NCBI RefSeq assembly: GCF_014647455.2 | Contig: NZ_BMPF01000001.1 | Coordinates: forward strand, 620,001 to 684,000 | DNA: 64,000 nucleotides | Reading direction: 5' to 3' | Source of the DNA: Halarchaeum grantii | Lineage (GTDB): Archaea; Halobacteriota; Halobacteria; Halobacteriales; Halobacteriaceae | Part shown: positions 8,869-18,458 of the stretch, piece after piece | Numbering within the stretch: position 1 is the stretch's first letter | Layout of the letters: every line of letters begins with the position of its first letter | Program-made: the position numbers and the translations under genes | The notes under the pieces: generated by a model | The model's input: the letters and a program-made list of their open reading frames with translations, nothing else | Databases searched by the model: none | Told to the model about the DNA's origin: nothing

Positions 8869-8960
8869 GACCGACAGGGGGAGCCGAGCGACCCTAAACC
8901 CCTCGCACGCGCTCGGTCGTTCGGGATTGTTAAGTACGCCGGCGGTGATACCCGCCGATA
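8869..8960. promoter_or_regulatory. Divergent promoter region
   Basis: The minus strand carries TTTAGGG near 8895 for the gene starting at 8868. The plus strand carries GTTAAGTA near 8930 for the gene starting at 8961. Both sit about 27-30 bases from a GTG start, as for leaderless transcripts. Confidence 0.5.
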
Positions 8961-10256
8961 GTGACTCTCCCGCTCCGTCGGGCCGCCGCGTACGCGCTGG
9001 TTTCGACGCTCGCGCTCGCCGCGCCACTGCTCGGTCGGTTCACGGCGGCGCCGTTCGTCGTCGTCGCCGCGTTCGCGTTCGTCGTCACGGACGGGCCGGC
9101 GTTCCGCCTCTTCGCGTATCCGTGGGACGACGTGCAGGACCGCCTCTGGACGCTCCTCGGGTTCGCGCTCGCCGCGACGGGCCTCGGCGTGCTCGTCCCC
9201 GCCTTCGACCTCCCCGTGGGCGTGTTCGCGGCGGCGGTGCTCGCGGTCGGCTACGGGGACTTCGGGCGGCGCTTCGCCCTCGAGTACGTCGAGCGAGCGG
9301 TCGCGGGGAGCGTCGGCTTCGTCGTGTTCGCGTTCGCCGGGACGTTCCTCGGGCAGGTGGTGGTCGCGGCGGCGGTCACGCCCGCGATGGCGTTCATCGC
9401 GGCGAGCGCGAGCCTCCTCGCCGCCCTCATGCGCGAGGTGTTCACGGAGCGCGACTACCCCTACGTCGTCCTCACCGTCGCCTTGCTGTGCTGGCTGTTC
9501 ACCGCGCTCGCGGTCTCGCCGTCGTGGGCGCGGATCGGCGTCGCGCTCGTCCTCACGGTCGTCTTCGGCGGCCTCTCCTACGGGCTCGGTGCGGCGTCCG
9601 TCACCGGGATGCTCACCGGCGTCTTCCTCGGCGTCCTCGCGGTCGTCCTCGGGGGCTACGGCTGGTTCGCGGTGCTCGTGACGTTCTTCGGCGTCGGCGG
9701 CCTCTCGACGAAGTTCCGCTACGAGGAGAAGACCGACATCGGCGTCGCGGAGGAGAACGAGGGCGCACGCGGCAGCGGGAACGTCCTCGGGAACTCGCTC
9801 GCCGCGCTCTTCGCCCTGCTCGGGTACACCGCGAGCCCGATGCTCGACGTGCACGCGGGGGTCTTCGTCTTCGCGTTCGCGGGGAGCGTCGCGACCGCGC
9901 TCGCGGACACGCTCTCCTCGGAGATCGGGACGCTCTACGGGCCGCCGCGCCTCCTCACGACGTTCGAGGAGGTGCCACCCGGGACGGACGGCGCGGTCAC
10001 GTGGCAGGGCGAGCTCGCGGGCGTCCTCGGCGCGGCGCTCATCGCCGCCCTCGCGTTCGCCCTCCTCGGCCTCTCCGCGCTCGGCGCGCTCCTCGTCGTC
10101 GCGGGCGGCGTCGTCGGTATGACGGTCGACAGCGTCGCCGGTGCGACCATCGAGGGGCGTGGCGTCGGGAACCAGACGGTGAACTTCCTCGCGACGCTCG
10201 GGGGCGCGCTCGCGAGCGGCCTGCTCGCGCTCGCCGTCGGTCTCGCCGCGCTCTGA
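8961..10256 (+). CDS. DUF92 family integral membrane protein (phytyl-phosphate-kinase-like)
   Basis: A 431-residue protein with about ten or more membrane segments and the DUF92 core: FFGVGGLSTKFRY, then SGNVLGNS, ADTLSSEIG and TVDSVAGATIEG. Plant VTE6, a phytyl-phosphate kinase, belongs to this family, so a role in phosphorylating a prenyl alcohol or phosphate is plausible. Sharing an intergenic promoter region with a cis-prenyltransferase homologue fits a polyprenyl-lipid theme, but the substrate is inferred. Start is GTG 8961, supported by a TATA-like box at the right distance. Confidence 0.75.
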   Translation: MTLPLRRAAAYALVSTLALAAPLLGRFTAAPFVVVAAFAFVVTDGPAFRLFAYPWDDVQDRLWTLLGFALAATGLGVLVPAFDLPVGVFAAAVLAVGYGDFGRRFALEYVERAVAGSVGFVVFAFAGTFLGQVVVAAAVTPAMAFIAASASLLAALMREVFTERDYPYVVLTVALLCWLFTALAVSPSWARIGVALVLTVVFGGLSYGLGAASVTGMLTGVFLGVLAVVLGGYGWFAVLVTFFGVGGLSTKFRYEEKTDIGVAEENEGARGSGNVLGNSLAALFALLGYTASPMLDVHAGVFVFAFAGSVATALADTLSSEIGTLYGPPRLLTTFEEVPPGTDGAVTWQGELAGVLGAALIAALAFALLGLSALGALLVVAGGVVGMTVDSVAGATIEGRGVGNQTVNFLATLGGALASGLLALAVGLAAL

Positions 10257-10260
10257 GGCG

Positions 10261-11418
10261 TCAGCCCGCACCCGCGAGCGTCACGTCGGTCTCGGCGACG
10301 GCCGTGCCGAGCGTCGGGCGCGTCTCGACGCCCGTTATCTCGAAGCGCGCGCCGCCACCGTCGGCTTCGGCGAGTCGGATCTCCCAGCCGTGAGCGTCGA
10401 CGATCTGCTCGACGATGGCGAGGCCGAAGCCGTTCCCGCCCTCGGTGGTCGTGTAGCCGGGCTCGAAGACGTCGTCACGGTCCGCCTCCGGGATGCCCCG
10501 GCCGTCGTCCGCGACGTAGAAGCCGCCGTCGAGCGTGCCGACGCGAACGTGGACGTCCGAACCGCCGTGCTCGACCGCGTTCTCCGGAGTATGTGACGGA
10601 GAGCCAGTCGAGCCGTGCTCGACGGCGTTCCGAAAGAGGTTCTCGAGGAGGTGTTCGAGTCGGCCCGGGTCGGCGACGATGACGGCCGAGGTGTCGACGG
10701 TCAGCGTCGCACTCCCCGTGGAGACGTTCGCCCAGCAGTGCCGCGCGTACTCCCCGAGGTCGACCGGCTCGGGGTCGTCGATGACGCGCCCGCTTCGCGC
10801 GAGCGTGAGCGTCTCCCCGACGATGCGGTCCATCCGGTCGAGCGAGCGCTGGACTGCGGCGAGGCGCTCGTCGTCCGCGTCGCCGTCCTCGCGGAGGAGG
10901 TCGACGTAGCCGCGCGCGACCGTGAGCGGGTTGCGGAGGTCGTGGGAGATGACGCTCGCGAGGTCGTCGAGGCGCTCGTTCTGTCGGCGGAGTTCCTCGT
11001 TGCGGACGCGAACGCGCTCGGCGGCGACGGCGCGCTCGACGGCGCGCGCCTCGAAGGCGCCGATGAGGAACCCCGTGCCGCCGCCGGTGGAGGCGGCCCA
11101 GCCGAGGATGACGACCCGAGCCACCCAGTCGCTCTGCGTGGTGAAGGCGATGACGGCGAACAGCGCCACGAAGAACCCCACCCCGGCCGCGACCCAGAGG
11201 GCGACGCGCCGATGGCGAGCGGGCGAGACGTCGCCGTGCGAGAGCCAGTACCCCCCGTAGGCGAGGAGAGCGGCGAACGGGAGGCTACTGGCGTGCGTGA
11301 CGAGCGCTACGGCGTCGAGCGTCCCGCGGGAGAGGAAGTAGGCGAACCCACAGAGCATGACGGCGCAGAGGAGCACACCGACCCCGCTCAGCGCGTACGG
11401 GACGCCCCGGTTTGACAC
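10261..11418 (-). CDS. Membrane sensor histidine kinase
   Basis: A 385-residue kinase with four to five N-terminal membrane segments (about 1-130) and no large extracellular domain, then a coiled linker. The HisKA helix contains SHDLRNPL with the phospho-accepting His near residue 177. The HATPase domain has FRNAVEHG (N box), DDGRGIPEAD (G1) and GNGFGLAIV (G2). Between two NAVEHG-like copies sits a short duplicated segment of about 15 residues, a recurrent feature of haloarchaeal kinases. No response regulator is adjacent. It converges on the DUF92 gene. Confidence 0.88.
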   Translation of the reverse strand: MSNRGVPYALSGVGVLLCAVMLCGFAYFLSRGTLDAVALVTHASSLPFAALLAYGGYWLSHGDVSPARHRRVALWVAAGVGFFVALFAVIAFTTQSDWVARVVILGWAASTGGGTGFLIGAFEARAVERAVAAERVRVRNEELRRQNERLDDLASVISHDLRNPLTVARGYVDLLREDGDADDERLAAVQRSLDRMDRIVGETLTLARSGRVIDDPEPVDLGEYARHCWANVSTGSATLTVDTSAVIVADPGRLEHLLENLFRNAVEHGSTGSPSHTPENAVEHGGSDVHVRVGTLDGGFYVADDGRGIPEADRDDVFEPGYTTTEGGNGFGLAIVEQIVDAHGWEIRLAEADGGGARFEITGVETRPTLGTAVAETDVTLAGAG

Positions 11419-11498
11419 AGTAGTATCGCTATGGGCCTAATACGCAATAAATTCGGGGATCGCTGACCGTCGAGGCGTCGGCGCGACGCCGCGTGCGC

Positions 11499-12812
11499 TC
11501 AGAGGTCGTCGAAGCGGTGGACGGCGACGGACGCGGGTTCCTTCACGACGTCCGAGCGTTCGGTGCCGACGAGCGCCCCCGTGCCGCGCTGGGCGGCGAC
11601 GTCGAGGAGGCGCTGTGTGACCGGGCCGTCGCGGACGACGACCTCGGGGGGTTCGTCGGCGTCGCGGAGCGCCTCGAAGGCGTCGTCGGCCGGAACGTCG
11701 GAGACGAGGGTGAAACCCGCGCCGTAGAGGTGACAGCGCTCCGTCCCGGCGACGGCGTCGGCGGCGGCCGGCGTGGACGTCGGGCCGTCCTCCTCGTCAC
11801 CCTCGTCGGTCTCGCCGTCGCGGGCCTCGGTGGCGGCGGTCGCGTGCTCGGTGTCGTCGACCGGATGCTCGGCGTCGCCGTCGGCTGGCGTCAGAGTATC
11901 GGGCGCGCCGGGGGATTCGGGGGCGGACGGCGGGGAGGGGACGGCGCTGCCGTCGGTGGCGGCGATGGCGTCGGCGGCGTCGGCGGGGTGCGCGTCCTCG
12001 ACTGCGGCCTCGGGGCTGGCGTCGGCGCGGGACTTCTCGCGGAGCGCGGCGTCGACTTCGGCACGCGAGAGGTCCTCGACCGACTTCTCGCCGGGCGCGA
12101 ACGCGACGTAGTCGACGTCACCCACCTGCTCGAGCTCGCGGCGGATGAGGTCGCCGCCGCGGTCGCCATCGAAGAACGCGGTGGTGGTGCGCTCGCAGGT
12201 GAGGTCGGCGACGGCGTCGGGGACGTTCGTCCCCTCGACGGCGATGGCGTTCTTCACGCCGTACTTGAGGAGGGTGAGGACGTCGGCGCGGCCCTCGACG
12301 ACGACGACGGCGTCGCTGGAGGCGACGTTCGGGCCGGCGGGGAGGCCCTCGTACTCGGTGACGTCGCCGACGCGGACGGATTCGCGGACGTCGGCGAGGA
12401 TGTCGTCGCTGTCGATGGCGCCCTCGTCGAAGGACGTCGCGAGGAGTTCCTTCGCGCGCTCGGTGACCTCGCGGCGTTTGGCGGCGCGGAGGTCCTCGAT
12501 GCGTGCGACTTCGACGTCCGCCCGGCAGGGGCCGACGCGCTCGATGGCTTCGAGCGCCGCCCCGAGGACGGCGGTTTCCACCTTGTCGAGGCTGGAGGCG
12601 AGCGTGACGTGCCCGAAGGACTGCCCGCCCTCGGTCTCGACGGTGACGTCGAGGCGGCCGAGCTTCGAGGCGTCCTGGAGGGCGTGGATGTCGAGGTCGT
12701 CGCCGAGCAGTCCTTCGGTCTGGCCGAACAGCGCACCGACGACGTCGCTGCGTTCGACGATGCCGTCGGCGACGAGGTCGGCGTGAATGAGGTATTTGGC
12801 CGTGTCTTCCAT
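11499..12812 (-). CDS. dnaG: Archaeal DnaG primase-like protein
   Basis: A 437-residue archaeal DnaG. The TOPRIM core is visible: VVVEGRADVLTLLKYG, then AFFDGDRGGDLI with the metal-binding Asp pair, then VDYVAFAP. In archaea this protein associates with the exosome as a poly(A)-binding subunit and may also prime DNA. An acidic, Ala/Pro-rich spacer separates the TOPRIM region from the conserved C-terminal block that ends SVAVHRFDDL. The ATG at 12812 gives the family start (MEDTAKYLIHADL). It is transcribed alone between a kinase and an MFS transporter. Confidence 0.92.
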   Translation of the reverse strand: MEDTAKYLIHADLVADGIVERSDVVGALFGQTEGLLGDDLDIHALQDASKLGRLDVTVETEGGQSFGHVTLASSLDKVETAVLGAALEAIERVGPCRADVEVARIEDLRAAKRREVTERAKELLATSFDEGAIDSDDILADVRESVRVGDVTEYEGLPAGPNVASSDAVVVVEGRADVLTLLKYGVKNAIAVEGTNVPDAVADLTCERTTTAFFDGDRGGDLIRRELEQVGDVDYVAFAPGEKSVEDLSRAEVDAALREKSRADASPEAAVEDAHPADAADAIAATDGSAVPSPPSAPESPGAPDTLTPADGDAEHPVDDTEHATAATEARDGETDEGDEEDGPTSTPAAADAVAGTERCHLYGAGFTLVSDVPADDAFEALRDADEPPEVVVRDGPVTQRLLDVAAQRGTGALVGTERSDVVKEPASVAVHRFDDL

Positions 12813-12874
12813 AGGGACCACTCGGAGTCCGTTCAGAATACGCCCGTACGACGGAAATAACTGTCGGGGCGCGC

Positions 12875-14293
12875 CTACTGAAGCGGTTTCCCCATGGTCT
12901 CGACGCCGAATGCGAGGACGACGACGCCGCCGAGGGCGAACGCGACGGCGAGGGGAAGGAGCGCGGCGACGTAGCCGACCGGGACGAGCGCGCCGGCGAG
13001 GATGGGACCGATGACGGCGGCGATCTTGCCGACGCCGCCCGCGAAGCCGTTGCCGGTGGCGCGCAGGTGCGTCGGGAAGAGTTCGGGCGTGTAGGCGTAG
13101 ATAGCGCCCCACGCGCCGAGCGTGAAGAAGGAGGAGGCGAGCAGGGCGAGGAAGAACGCCCAGAAGCCCTCGATGCCGAGGCCGAAGCCGGCGCCCGGCA
13201 TCGCGCTCGCGAAGACGAACGTGAAGAGGCCGGAGGCGAGCAGATACGTCCCGAGCGTGAGTTTACGGCCCACCTTCTCGACGAGGTAGGCGGCGCTCGC
13301 GTAGCCGGGGAACTGCACGAGGGCGATGAGGAGGAAGTAACTGTACACCCCGCCGACGGTGATGCCGCCGAACGAGAGGGCGGGGACGGTGCCGCTCGCG
13401 CCGAACGTCTGCGGGAGCCAGATGAACACGCCGTAGTAGCCGAAGTTGATGGCGAACCACGCGAACGCGATGGTGGCGGTGCGGCCACGGAGGCCGTCGG
13501 CGAAGAGTTCGCGGACGCTCGCGGAGTCGTGCGGTTCGATGTCGTCGGGGTCGATCGGGGTGTAGTCGCCGCCGGATTCGGCGGCCATGGCGCGCAGGCG
13601 CTCGTTGGCGGCCTCGACCTTCCCGACGCGCGCGAGGTAGTACGGCGTCTCGGAGAGGCCGTAGCGGATGACGAAGACGAGGAGGCCGGGAATCGCGGAG
13701 GCGACGAAGAGGAGCCGCCAGCTCTCGACGGCGCCGAAGACGGGGACGGAGACGAGGCCGCCGCCGGGGAGGTAGGAGAGGAAGAACCACGCGAGCACGA
13801 CGGCGAAGCCGTAGCCGAGCGGCCAGAAGGCGTCGAGATAGACGAGATACCGGCCCCGGCGGTTCGTGGGGAGGTGCTCGGAGAGGTAGGAGGTGTCGAC
13901 GGCGAGCGCACCCCCCAATCCGACGCCGGTGAGGAAGCGGAGGGCGAACCCACTATAAAAACCGACGGCGAGCGCGGTGAGGCCGGCGAAGAGCGCGTAG
14001 GTGAGGACGGTCCACTGGAAGGCGGGTTTGCGGCCGTACTGGTCGGCGACGTACCCCCACCCCCAGTTGCCGGCGATCATCCCCATGAGGCTCGCGGAAC
14101 CGAGGAGGCCCGCGGAGAGGCCGCTGAGTGCCCACGCGTCGAGGAGGACGGGGAGGGTGAAGCTGATGAGGATGACCTCCATGCCGTCGAAGGCCCACGC
14201 GGTACCACAGATGGCGAGCAGGCGCCGGTGGAACGAGCCGACCGGAATACGGTCGAGTGCGCCCGCGACGCCCGTCGCGTTCGTCTCGGTCAT
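12875..14293 (-). CDS. MFS transporter (sugar/aromatic-acid porter-like)
   Basis: A 472-residue major-facilitator protein with twelve predicted membrane segments. The loop 2-3 signature appears as GYVADQYGRKPAF, and RFLTGVGLGGALAVDTSYLSE matches the segment 4-5 region of the sugar-porter and aromatic-acid:H+ symporter groups. ELFPTHLRATGNG is typical near segment 10. The substrate is unknown. The ATG at 14293 has a TATTATG box about 28 bases upstream. It is divergent from the HFX_2341-type regulator, which could control it (inference from position only). Confidence 0.8.
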   Translation of the reverse strand: MTETNATGVAGALDRIPVGSFHRRLLAICGTAWAFDGMEVILISFTLPVLLDAWALSGLSAGLLGSASLMGMIAGNWGWGYVADQYGRKPAFQWTVLTYALFAGLTALAVGFYSGFALRFLTGVGLGGALAVDTSYLSEHLPTNRRGRYLVYLDAFWPLGYGFAVVLAWFFLSYLPGGGLVSVPVFGAVESWRLLFVASAIPGLLVFVIRYGLSETPYYLARVGKVEAANERLRAMAAESGGDYTPIDPDDIEPHDSASVRELFADGLRGRTATIAFAWFAINFGYYGVFIWLPQTFGASGTVPALSFGGITVGGVYSYFLLIALVQFPGYASAAYLVEKVGRKLTLGTYLLASGLFTFVFASAMPGAGFGLGIEGFWAFFLALLASSFFTLGAWGAIYAYTPELFPTHLRATGNGFAGGVGKIAAVIGPILAGALVPVGYVAALLPLAVAFALGGVVVLAFGVETMGKPLQ

Positions 14294-14390
14294 GTACAAC
14301 GTCGTGGGACACAGGACCACATAATAGTGGAGGATAGGTGAACGGGTTGCCGCATCGAAGAAAAAATCTCTTCGGGAAGGGTCGGTAACG

Positions 14391-14397
14391 CTTATCC
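14391..14397 (+). promoter_or_regulatory. TATA box of the HFX_2341-type regulator
   Basis: CTTATCC is centred 28 bases before the ATG at 14422, which fits a leaderless transcript and favours 14422 over the in-frame GTG at 14416. Confidence 0.5.
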
Positions 14398-14421
14398 GTC
14401 GTTCGACCCCTCTACGTGAAC

Positions 14422-15315
14422 ATGGCTACGCACGTCGTGCCGGTCGGCTTCGACTACGACCGGCTCATCGCCCCGCTCGTCCGCGAGCGCCTCTCCGTCG
14501 ACCGCGTCGTCCTCCTCGAGGGCGCGGTCGGGAGCGAGGCTAACGTCGAGTACTCGCGGAACCTCGCGGAGAAGCTCTCGCGGGACTTCGAGAACCTGCT
14601 CGGCGCGGAGACCGAGCGCCGCGACGTCGCGGACGTCTACGACTACGACGCCGCCTTCGAGCAGGCCTTCGACCTCATCAGCGACGAGCTCGACCGGGGC
14701 GAGGGCGACGTCTGGGTGAACATCTCCTCGATGCCCCGCACCGTGAGCTTCGCGTTCGCGACCGCCGCCGACTCCGTCGTCATCGAGCGCGACGACGACC
14801 GGGACCGCGTCCACACCTACTACACGGCGCCCGAGAAGTACCTCGAGACCGAACTCGCCGAGGAGCTCCGCGCAGCCGTCGACCTCCTCGAGGACGCCGC
14901 CGAGGACGAGGTGGAGGCCGAGGCCGCCACCGAGCGCGCCCGGTCCGCGCGCGAGCTCCTCGGCGAGTTCGACGAGCGCGGCACCACTATCGGCGCGAAG
15001 GAACTCGAGGGCGGGCACATCATCGAGTTCCCCGTCGCCTCCTTCTCGAACGTCAAGCCCTTCGAGGAGCTCATCCTCTACACGCTCGGCGACCACGGCG
15101 AGTTCGAGAGCGTGAGCGAGCTCGCGAAGACGCTCGCCGGCGAACTCGGCGAGGAGTACACCGATAGCTTCCGCTCGAAGGTCATCTACAACGTCGACCG
15201 ACTCGGCCCGAACGGGAAGGGGTACGTCGAGCAGGACGCCCACGGGAACGCCCACCGCACGTACCTCTCGCGCATCGGCGAGCTCTGGGTGCGCGCCCAC
15301 CAGAACGAGGACTAA
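14422..15315 (+). CDS. HFX_2341 family transcriptional regulator
   Basis: A 297-residue haloarchaeal regulator-like protein. The N-terminal ~130 residues form an alpha/beta domain starting THVVPVGFDYDRL, with ISSMPRTVSFAFA further on, resembling a Rossmann-like ligand-binding fold as in CARF proteins (my inference). An acidic helical linker follows near 150-175. The C-terminus (about 215-295) has a winged-helix pattern with ILYTLGDHGEFESVSELAKTL. Ligand and targets are unknown. It diverges from an MFS transporter gene. Confidence 0.72.
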   Translation: MATHVVPVGFDYDRLIAPLVRERLSVDRVVLLEGAVGSEANVEYSRNLAEKLSRDFENLLGAETERRDVADVYDYDAAFEQAFDLISDELDRGEGDVWVNISSMPRTVSFAFATAADSVVIERDDDRDRVHTYYTAPEKYLETELAEELRAAVDLLEDAAEDEVEAEAATERARSARELLGEFDERGTTIGAKELEGGHIIEFPVASFSNVKPFEELILYTLGDHGEFESVSELAKTLAGELGEEYTDSFRSKVIYNVDRLGPNGKGYVEQDAHGNAHRTYLSRIGELWVRAHQNED

Positions 15316-15540
15316 TCAGCGCGTGTAGTCGTACAGCGTCGCCGCGACGCCGAACGCGACGAGGGCCGCGACGGCGACGACGACCTCGCTCCGCGTCGCG
15401 TCCACGCGGAGCGGCGACGGGCCGTACGCGAGGACGGCGACGGCGAGGAGGAGCACGAGGGTTCGGATGCCGTTGCGTCGGAGGGCGCGGCGCGCACTCG
15501 CGTCGTCGAGGGGGGACACGGGTCGTCGGACGGCGGGCAC
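15316..15540 (-). CDS. Small two-span membrane protein
   Basis: A 74-residue protein with two predicted membrane segments, about residues 26-42 and 50-68, an Arg-rich N-terminus and a short C-terminal tail ending YDYTR. No family is recognised. Its stop is directly next to that of the regulator upstream on the other strand. It may be co-transcribed with the enolase-like gene, which ends 10 bases before it. Confidence 0.55.
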   Translation of the reverse strand: MPAVRRPVSPLDDASARRALRRNGIRTLVLLLAVAVLAYGPSPLRVDATRSEVVVAVAALVAFGVAATLYDYTR

Positions 15541-15550
15541 CGGAAAAAAC

Positions 15551-16591
15551 CTACCCCCAGTTGAGGCCGGCGGTGTTCGCGGGCGCGGAGAGCGGGCTGC
15601 CGGGGAGGTGCTCGGGAATCTCGGGGTCGTTGTACATCGGGGGTGCGACGTCGTTCGGACCGTCCGGGTAGAAGAGCGAGGCGAGGAGTTGGACGTGCGT
15701 GCGCCCGACGTCGAGTTCGAACTGGCCGCCGCCGTAGCACTCCACGCCGTTCGCCTCCGCCCACTCGATGGTTTCGAGGAGGGACTCGACGCTCCCGAAA
15801 CGCGAGGGCTTGACGTTCAGCCACGCGGGCTCGAAGGGCAACTCGTCGATGCTCGCCACGCCCGTGACGGGCGCGTCGAAGGAGACGCGCCCCCGGTTCG
15901 AGCGGACGAGCGCCTCCGTCTCCTCGGTCAGCGCGGGGTCCTCGACGACGGCGCCCGGGAGGTCGAAGACGCGCTCGTAGAGGTCGACGTCGGGGTCCTG
16001 GTCGACGTCGGTCCCCTCGTAGTACCCCTTCAGGTCGAGCACTCTGACGGCCTCGGTCTCGCGGAGCGTCCGGAAGGTCGCCTCGCTCCACTCCTCGGTC
16101 GGGTCGAGTTTGAACTCGAGCGTCGAGTCAAGTTCGCGAAAACGCTCGACGCGCGCGGTGTCGCCCTCGGGGAGGCGGGTGGAGGCGACGAAGCGGACGG
16201 GCGACGTCTCACGATCGAGGACGCCCGCGAGCGACGTCTTCGACTGCTTGAGCGCGAGGTCGAGCGCGGCGGACTCGAGCGCCCACCGGCGGTAGTGTCG
16301 GAAGTCCTCGCGCTCGGGGTCGGCGTCCGGGAAGAGGTCGCGCGTCGCGAGATGCGCGGAGAAGCCGTCGAACGTCCACTCGCCCGCGAGGTCGGGGAAG
16401 GACGTCTCGAGGGCGTCGTGCGCGTCCGCGTCGTAGATGACGTCCTCGCCGCGCCCGGCGACGCCGCGCCCCCGGAGGGAGAACGTCGTCGTGACGCGTT
16501 CGAAGCCGCTGGACGTGTCTCGCGCGTTCCGCTCGCGGTCCGTCCCCTCGATTTCGAGCGGGAGGTCGGCGAGCGCGTCGTAGAGTGCCAT
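15551..16591 (-). CDS. Enolase-superfamily protein (mandelate racemase/MenC-like)
   Basis: A 346-residue protein with an enolase-like capping domain and TIM barrel. Candidate metal ligands lie on successive strands: Asp in VLDLKGYYEG, Glu-Asp in AVVEDPAL and Asp in VSFDAPVTG; a lysine follows in LNVKPSRFG. The C-terminal segment GQFELDVGRTHVQLLAS is typical of haloarchaeal members. Related proteins include o-succinylbenzoate synthase and dipeptide epimerases. No men genes are nearby, so I leave the reaction open. Confidence 0.7.
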   Translation of the reverse strand: MALYDALADLPLEIEGTDRERNARDTSSGFERVTTTFSLRGRGVAGRGEDVIYDADAHDALETSFPDLAGEWTFDGFSAHLATRDLFPDADPEREDFRHYRRWALESAALDLALKQSKTSLAGVLDRETSPVRFVASTRLPEGDTARVERFRELDSTLEFKLDPTEEWSEATFRTLRETEAVRVLDLKGYYEGTDVDQDPDVDLYERVFDLPGAVVEDPALTEETEALVRSNRGRVSFDAPVTGVASIDELPFEPAWLNVKPSRFGSVESLLETIEWAEANGVECYGGGQFELDVGRTHVQLLASLFYPDGPNDVAPPMYNDPEIPEHLPGSPLSAPANTAGLNWG

Positions 16592-16624
16592 ACGTTGGCC
16601 GTGGTGGTGACGGCGGAAAAAGCG

Positions 16625-17362
16625 TTACCGTAGCTTCGCGACGCGGGTGGCGAGCGCGAGGAACGTCGCGAGGAGCGTGAGCACCACCGCGCCCGCCGCC
16701 GCGAGGGCGTGTGCGCCCGGGTCGTGGACGACCGGCCCGGAGAGCAGGGACTGGCCGAGGAACGTCCCGGTGACCGCGCCGACGGATTCGGCGGGGACGA
16801 ACGTGTGGTGTGGCGTGCCGACGAGCGGGACGAAGTAGTCGAGGACGAGGTTGGCGGTGTACCACGCGAACGCGACGGCGACGGCGCGCACCGTGAAGTC
16901 GGCGTAGCGCTGGATGACGAACGCCTCGACGGCCATCGCGAGATGCGAGCAGAAGAGGAAGGCGTACATGTACCACGGGAGATAGCTGAAGCCGTCGCGG
17001 AAGACGAGGAGCGTGTACGGCGTCCAGAGCCCGAGGACGAGACAGCCGTAGAAGCCGAGGGCGTGCACCCACTCGCGCCCGCGACCGGTCGCCCAGAGCG
17101 CGAGCGACGCGCCGACGAAGAGCGTCGCCATCGGCGAGTCGGGGACGAACGCCCAGAGCGCGAGCGGTTCGACGGAGAACTGCGGGACGTAGTACCAGAA
17201 GCCGAAGAGCGTGCCGAGGACGTTCGCGAGGACGACCGGCCAGACGAAGCGGAGCCCGAGGTCCTCGAGGCGCGTCGGGAGCGGCGCGACGTACCACGGG
17301 AGGCCCTCCGGGTCCGGGAGCGTCTCGCGCGGGCGGCGGAGCCACGACGGGAGCGACGACAT
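16625..17362 (-). CDS. DUF1405 family membrane protein
   Basis: A 245-residue protein with about six membrane segments. The pattern FGFWYYVPQF followed by LWAFVPDSPMATLF matches DUF1405 (YpjA-like) proteins of unknown function. I chose the ATG at 17362 (MSSLPSWLRR) because ACCTAAG on the minus strand (about 17387-17393) lies at the leaderless distance; the frame extends further into the pdxS promoter region. It is divergent from pdxS. Confidence 0.7.
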   Translation of the reverse strand: MSSLPSWLRRPRETLPDPEGLPWYVAPLPTRLEDLGLRFVWPVVLANVLGTLFGFWYYVPQFSVEPLALWAFVPDSPMATLFVGASLALWATGRGREWVHALGFYGCLVLGLWTPYTLLVFRDGFSYLPWYMYAFLFCSHLAMAVEAFVIQRYADFTVRAVAVAFAWYTANLVLDYFVPLVGTPHHTFVPAESVGAVTGTFLGQSLLSGPVVHDPGAHALAAAGAVVLTLLATFLALATRVAKLR

Positions 17363-17544
17363 GCGCGAGGCGACGCCCGCGCATCGCTTAGGTGTTGGCG
17401 TTCCCCGACGGCGGGACGGAACGCGACGGGGCGGGCCGTGGCGGCGAGGCACGACGCGCGACGGGGGATGACGGATGGCCCGTTCCGACCGGGGGCGCCA
17501 CCGCAACCGGCATTCCTTTGACGGTCCCGCCGCTACCGCGACGC

Positions 17545-18450
17545 ATGACCGAGACCGACATCGAGGACCTCAAGCGCGGGACGGACCTCGTCAAGCGCGG
17601 CTTCGCACGCATGCAGAAGGGCGGCGTCATCATGGACGTCGTGAACGCAGAGCAGGCCCGAATCGCCGAGGACGCGGGCGCCGTCGCCGTCATGCACCTC
17701 GAGGCCGTGCCCGCCGACATCCGCAAGCGCGGCGGCGTCGCGCGGATGGCGGACCCGAGCGGCATCCAGGAGGTCATCGACGAAGTCTCCATCCCCGTGA
17801 TGGGGAAGGTCCGCATCGGTCACCGGAAGGAGGCCGAAATCATGGAGGTCGCGGGCGCGGACATGATCGACGAGTCCGAAGTCCTCACCCCCGCCGACGA
17901 GACGTACCACATCGACAAGCGCGACTTCACCGCGCCGTTCGTCTGCGGCGCGCGCAACCTCGGTGAGGCTCTCCGGCGAATCGACGAGGGCGCCGCGATG
18001 ATCCGCACGAAGGGCGAGGCCGGCACCGGCGACGTCAACCAGGCCGTCCACCACCAGCGCACCATCAAGAGCGCCATCCGAAAGCTCGAGGGCATGAACT
18101 ACGAGGAGCGCCAGATGTGGGCGCGCGAGAACGAAGCCCCCGCCGAGCTCGTCCACGAGACGGCCGAAATGGGGCGTCTCCCCGTCGTCAACTTCGCCGC
18201 CGGCGGCATCGCGACGCCCGCCGACGCCGCGCTCATGATGTATCACGAGTGCGACGGCATCTTCGTCGGCTCCGGCATCTTCGGCGCCGAGGACCCCGAG
18301 AAGATGGGGCGCGCCATCGTCGACGCCGTCAACAACCACGACGACCCCGAGCGCCTCGCCGAAATCGCCTCCAACATCGGCGCCGGCATGAAGGGCGAAG
18401 CCAACGTCTCGCTCCCCGAAGAGGAGAAGATGCAGGGTCGCGGGAACTAG
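17545..18450 (+). CDS. pdxS: Pyridoxal 5'-phosphate synthase subunit PdxS
   Basis: A 301-residue PdxS, the synthase half of the ribose-5-phosphate-dependent vitamin B6 pathway. The Schiff-base lysine is in [10 protein letters not shown] and a second lysine in [11 protein letters not shown]; the N-terminal [15 protein letters not shown] is highly conserved. It works with the glutaminase PdxT, which is not adjacent. The ATG at 17545 begins the normal family N-terminus. Directly after the stop lies a copy of a two-hairpin RNA motif. Confidence 0.97.
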   Translation: MTETDIEDLKRGTDLVKRGFARMQKGGVIMDVVNAEQARIAEDAGAVAVMHLEAVPADIRKRGGVARMADPSGIQEVIDEVSIPVMGKVRIGHRKEAEIMEVAGADMIDESEVLTPADETYHIDKRDFTAPFVCGARNLGEALRRIDEGAAMIRTKGEAGTGDVNQAVHHQRTIKSAIRKLEGMNYEERQMWARENEAPAELVHETAEMGRLPVVNFAAGGIATPADAALMMYHECDGIFVGSGIFGAEDPEKMGRAIVDAVNNHDDPERLAEIASNIGAGMKGEANVSLPEEEKMQGRGN

Positions 18451-18458
18451 GAACGACC

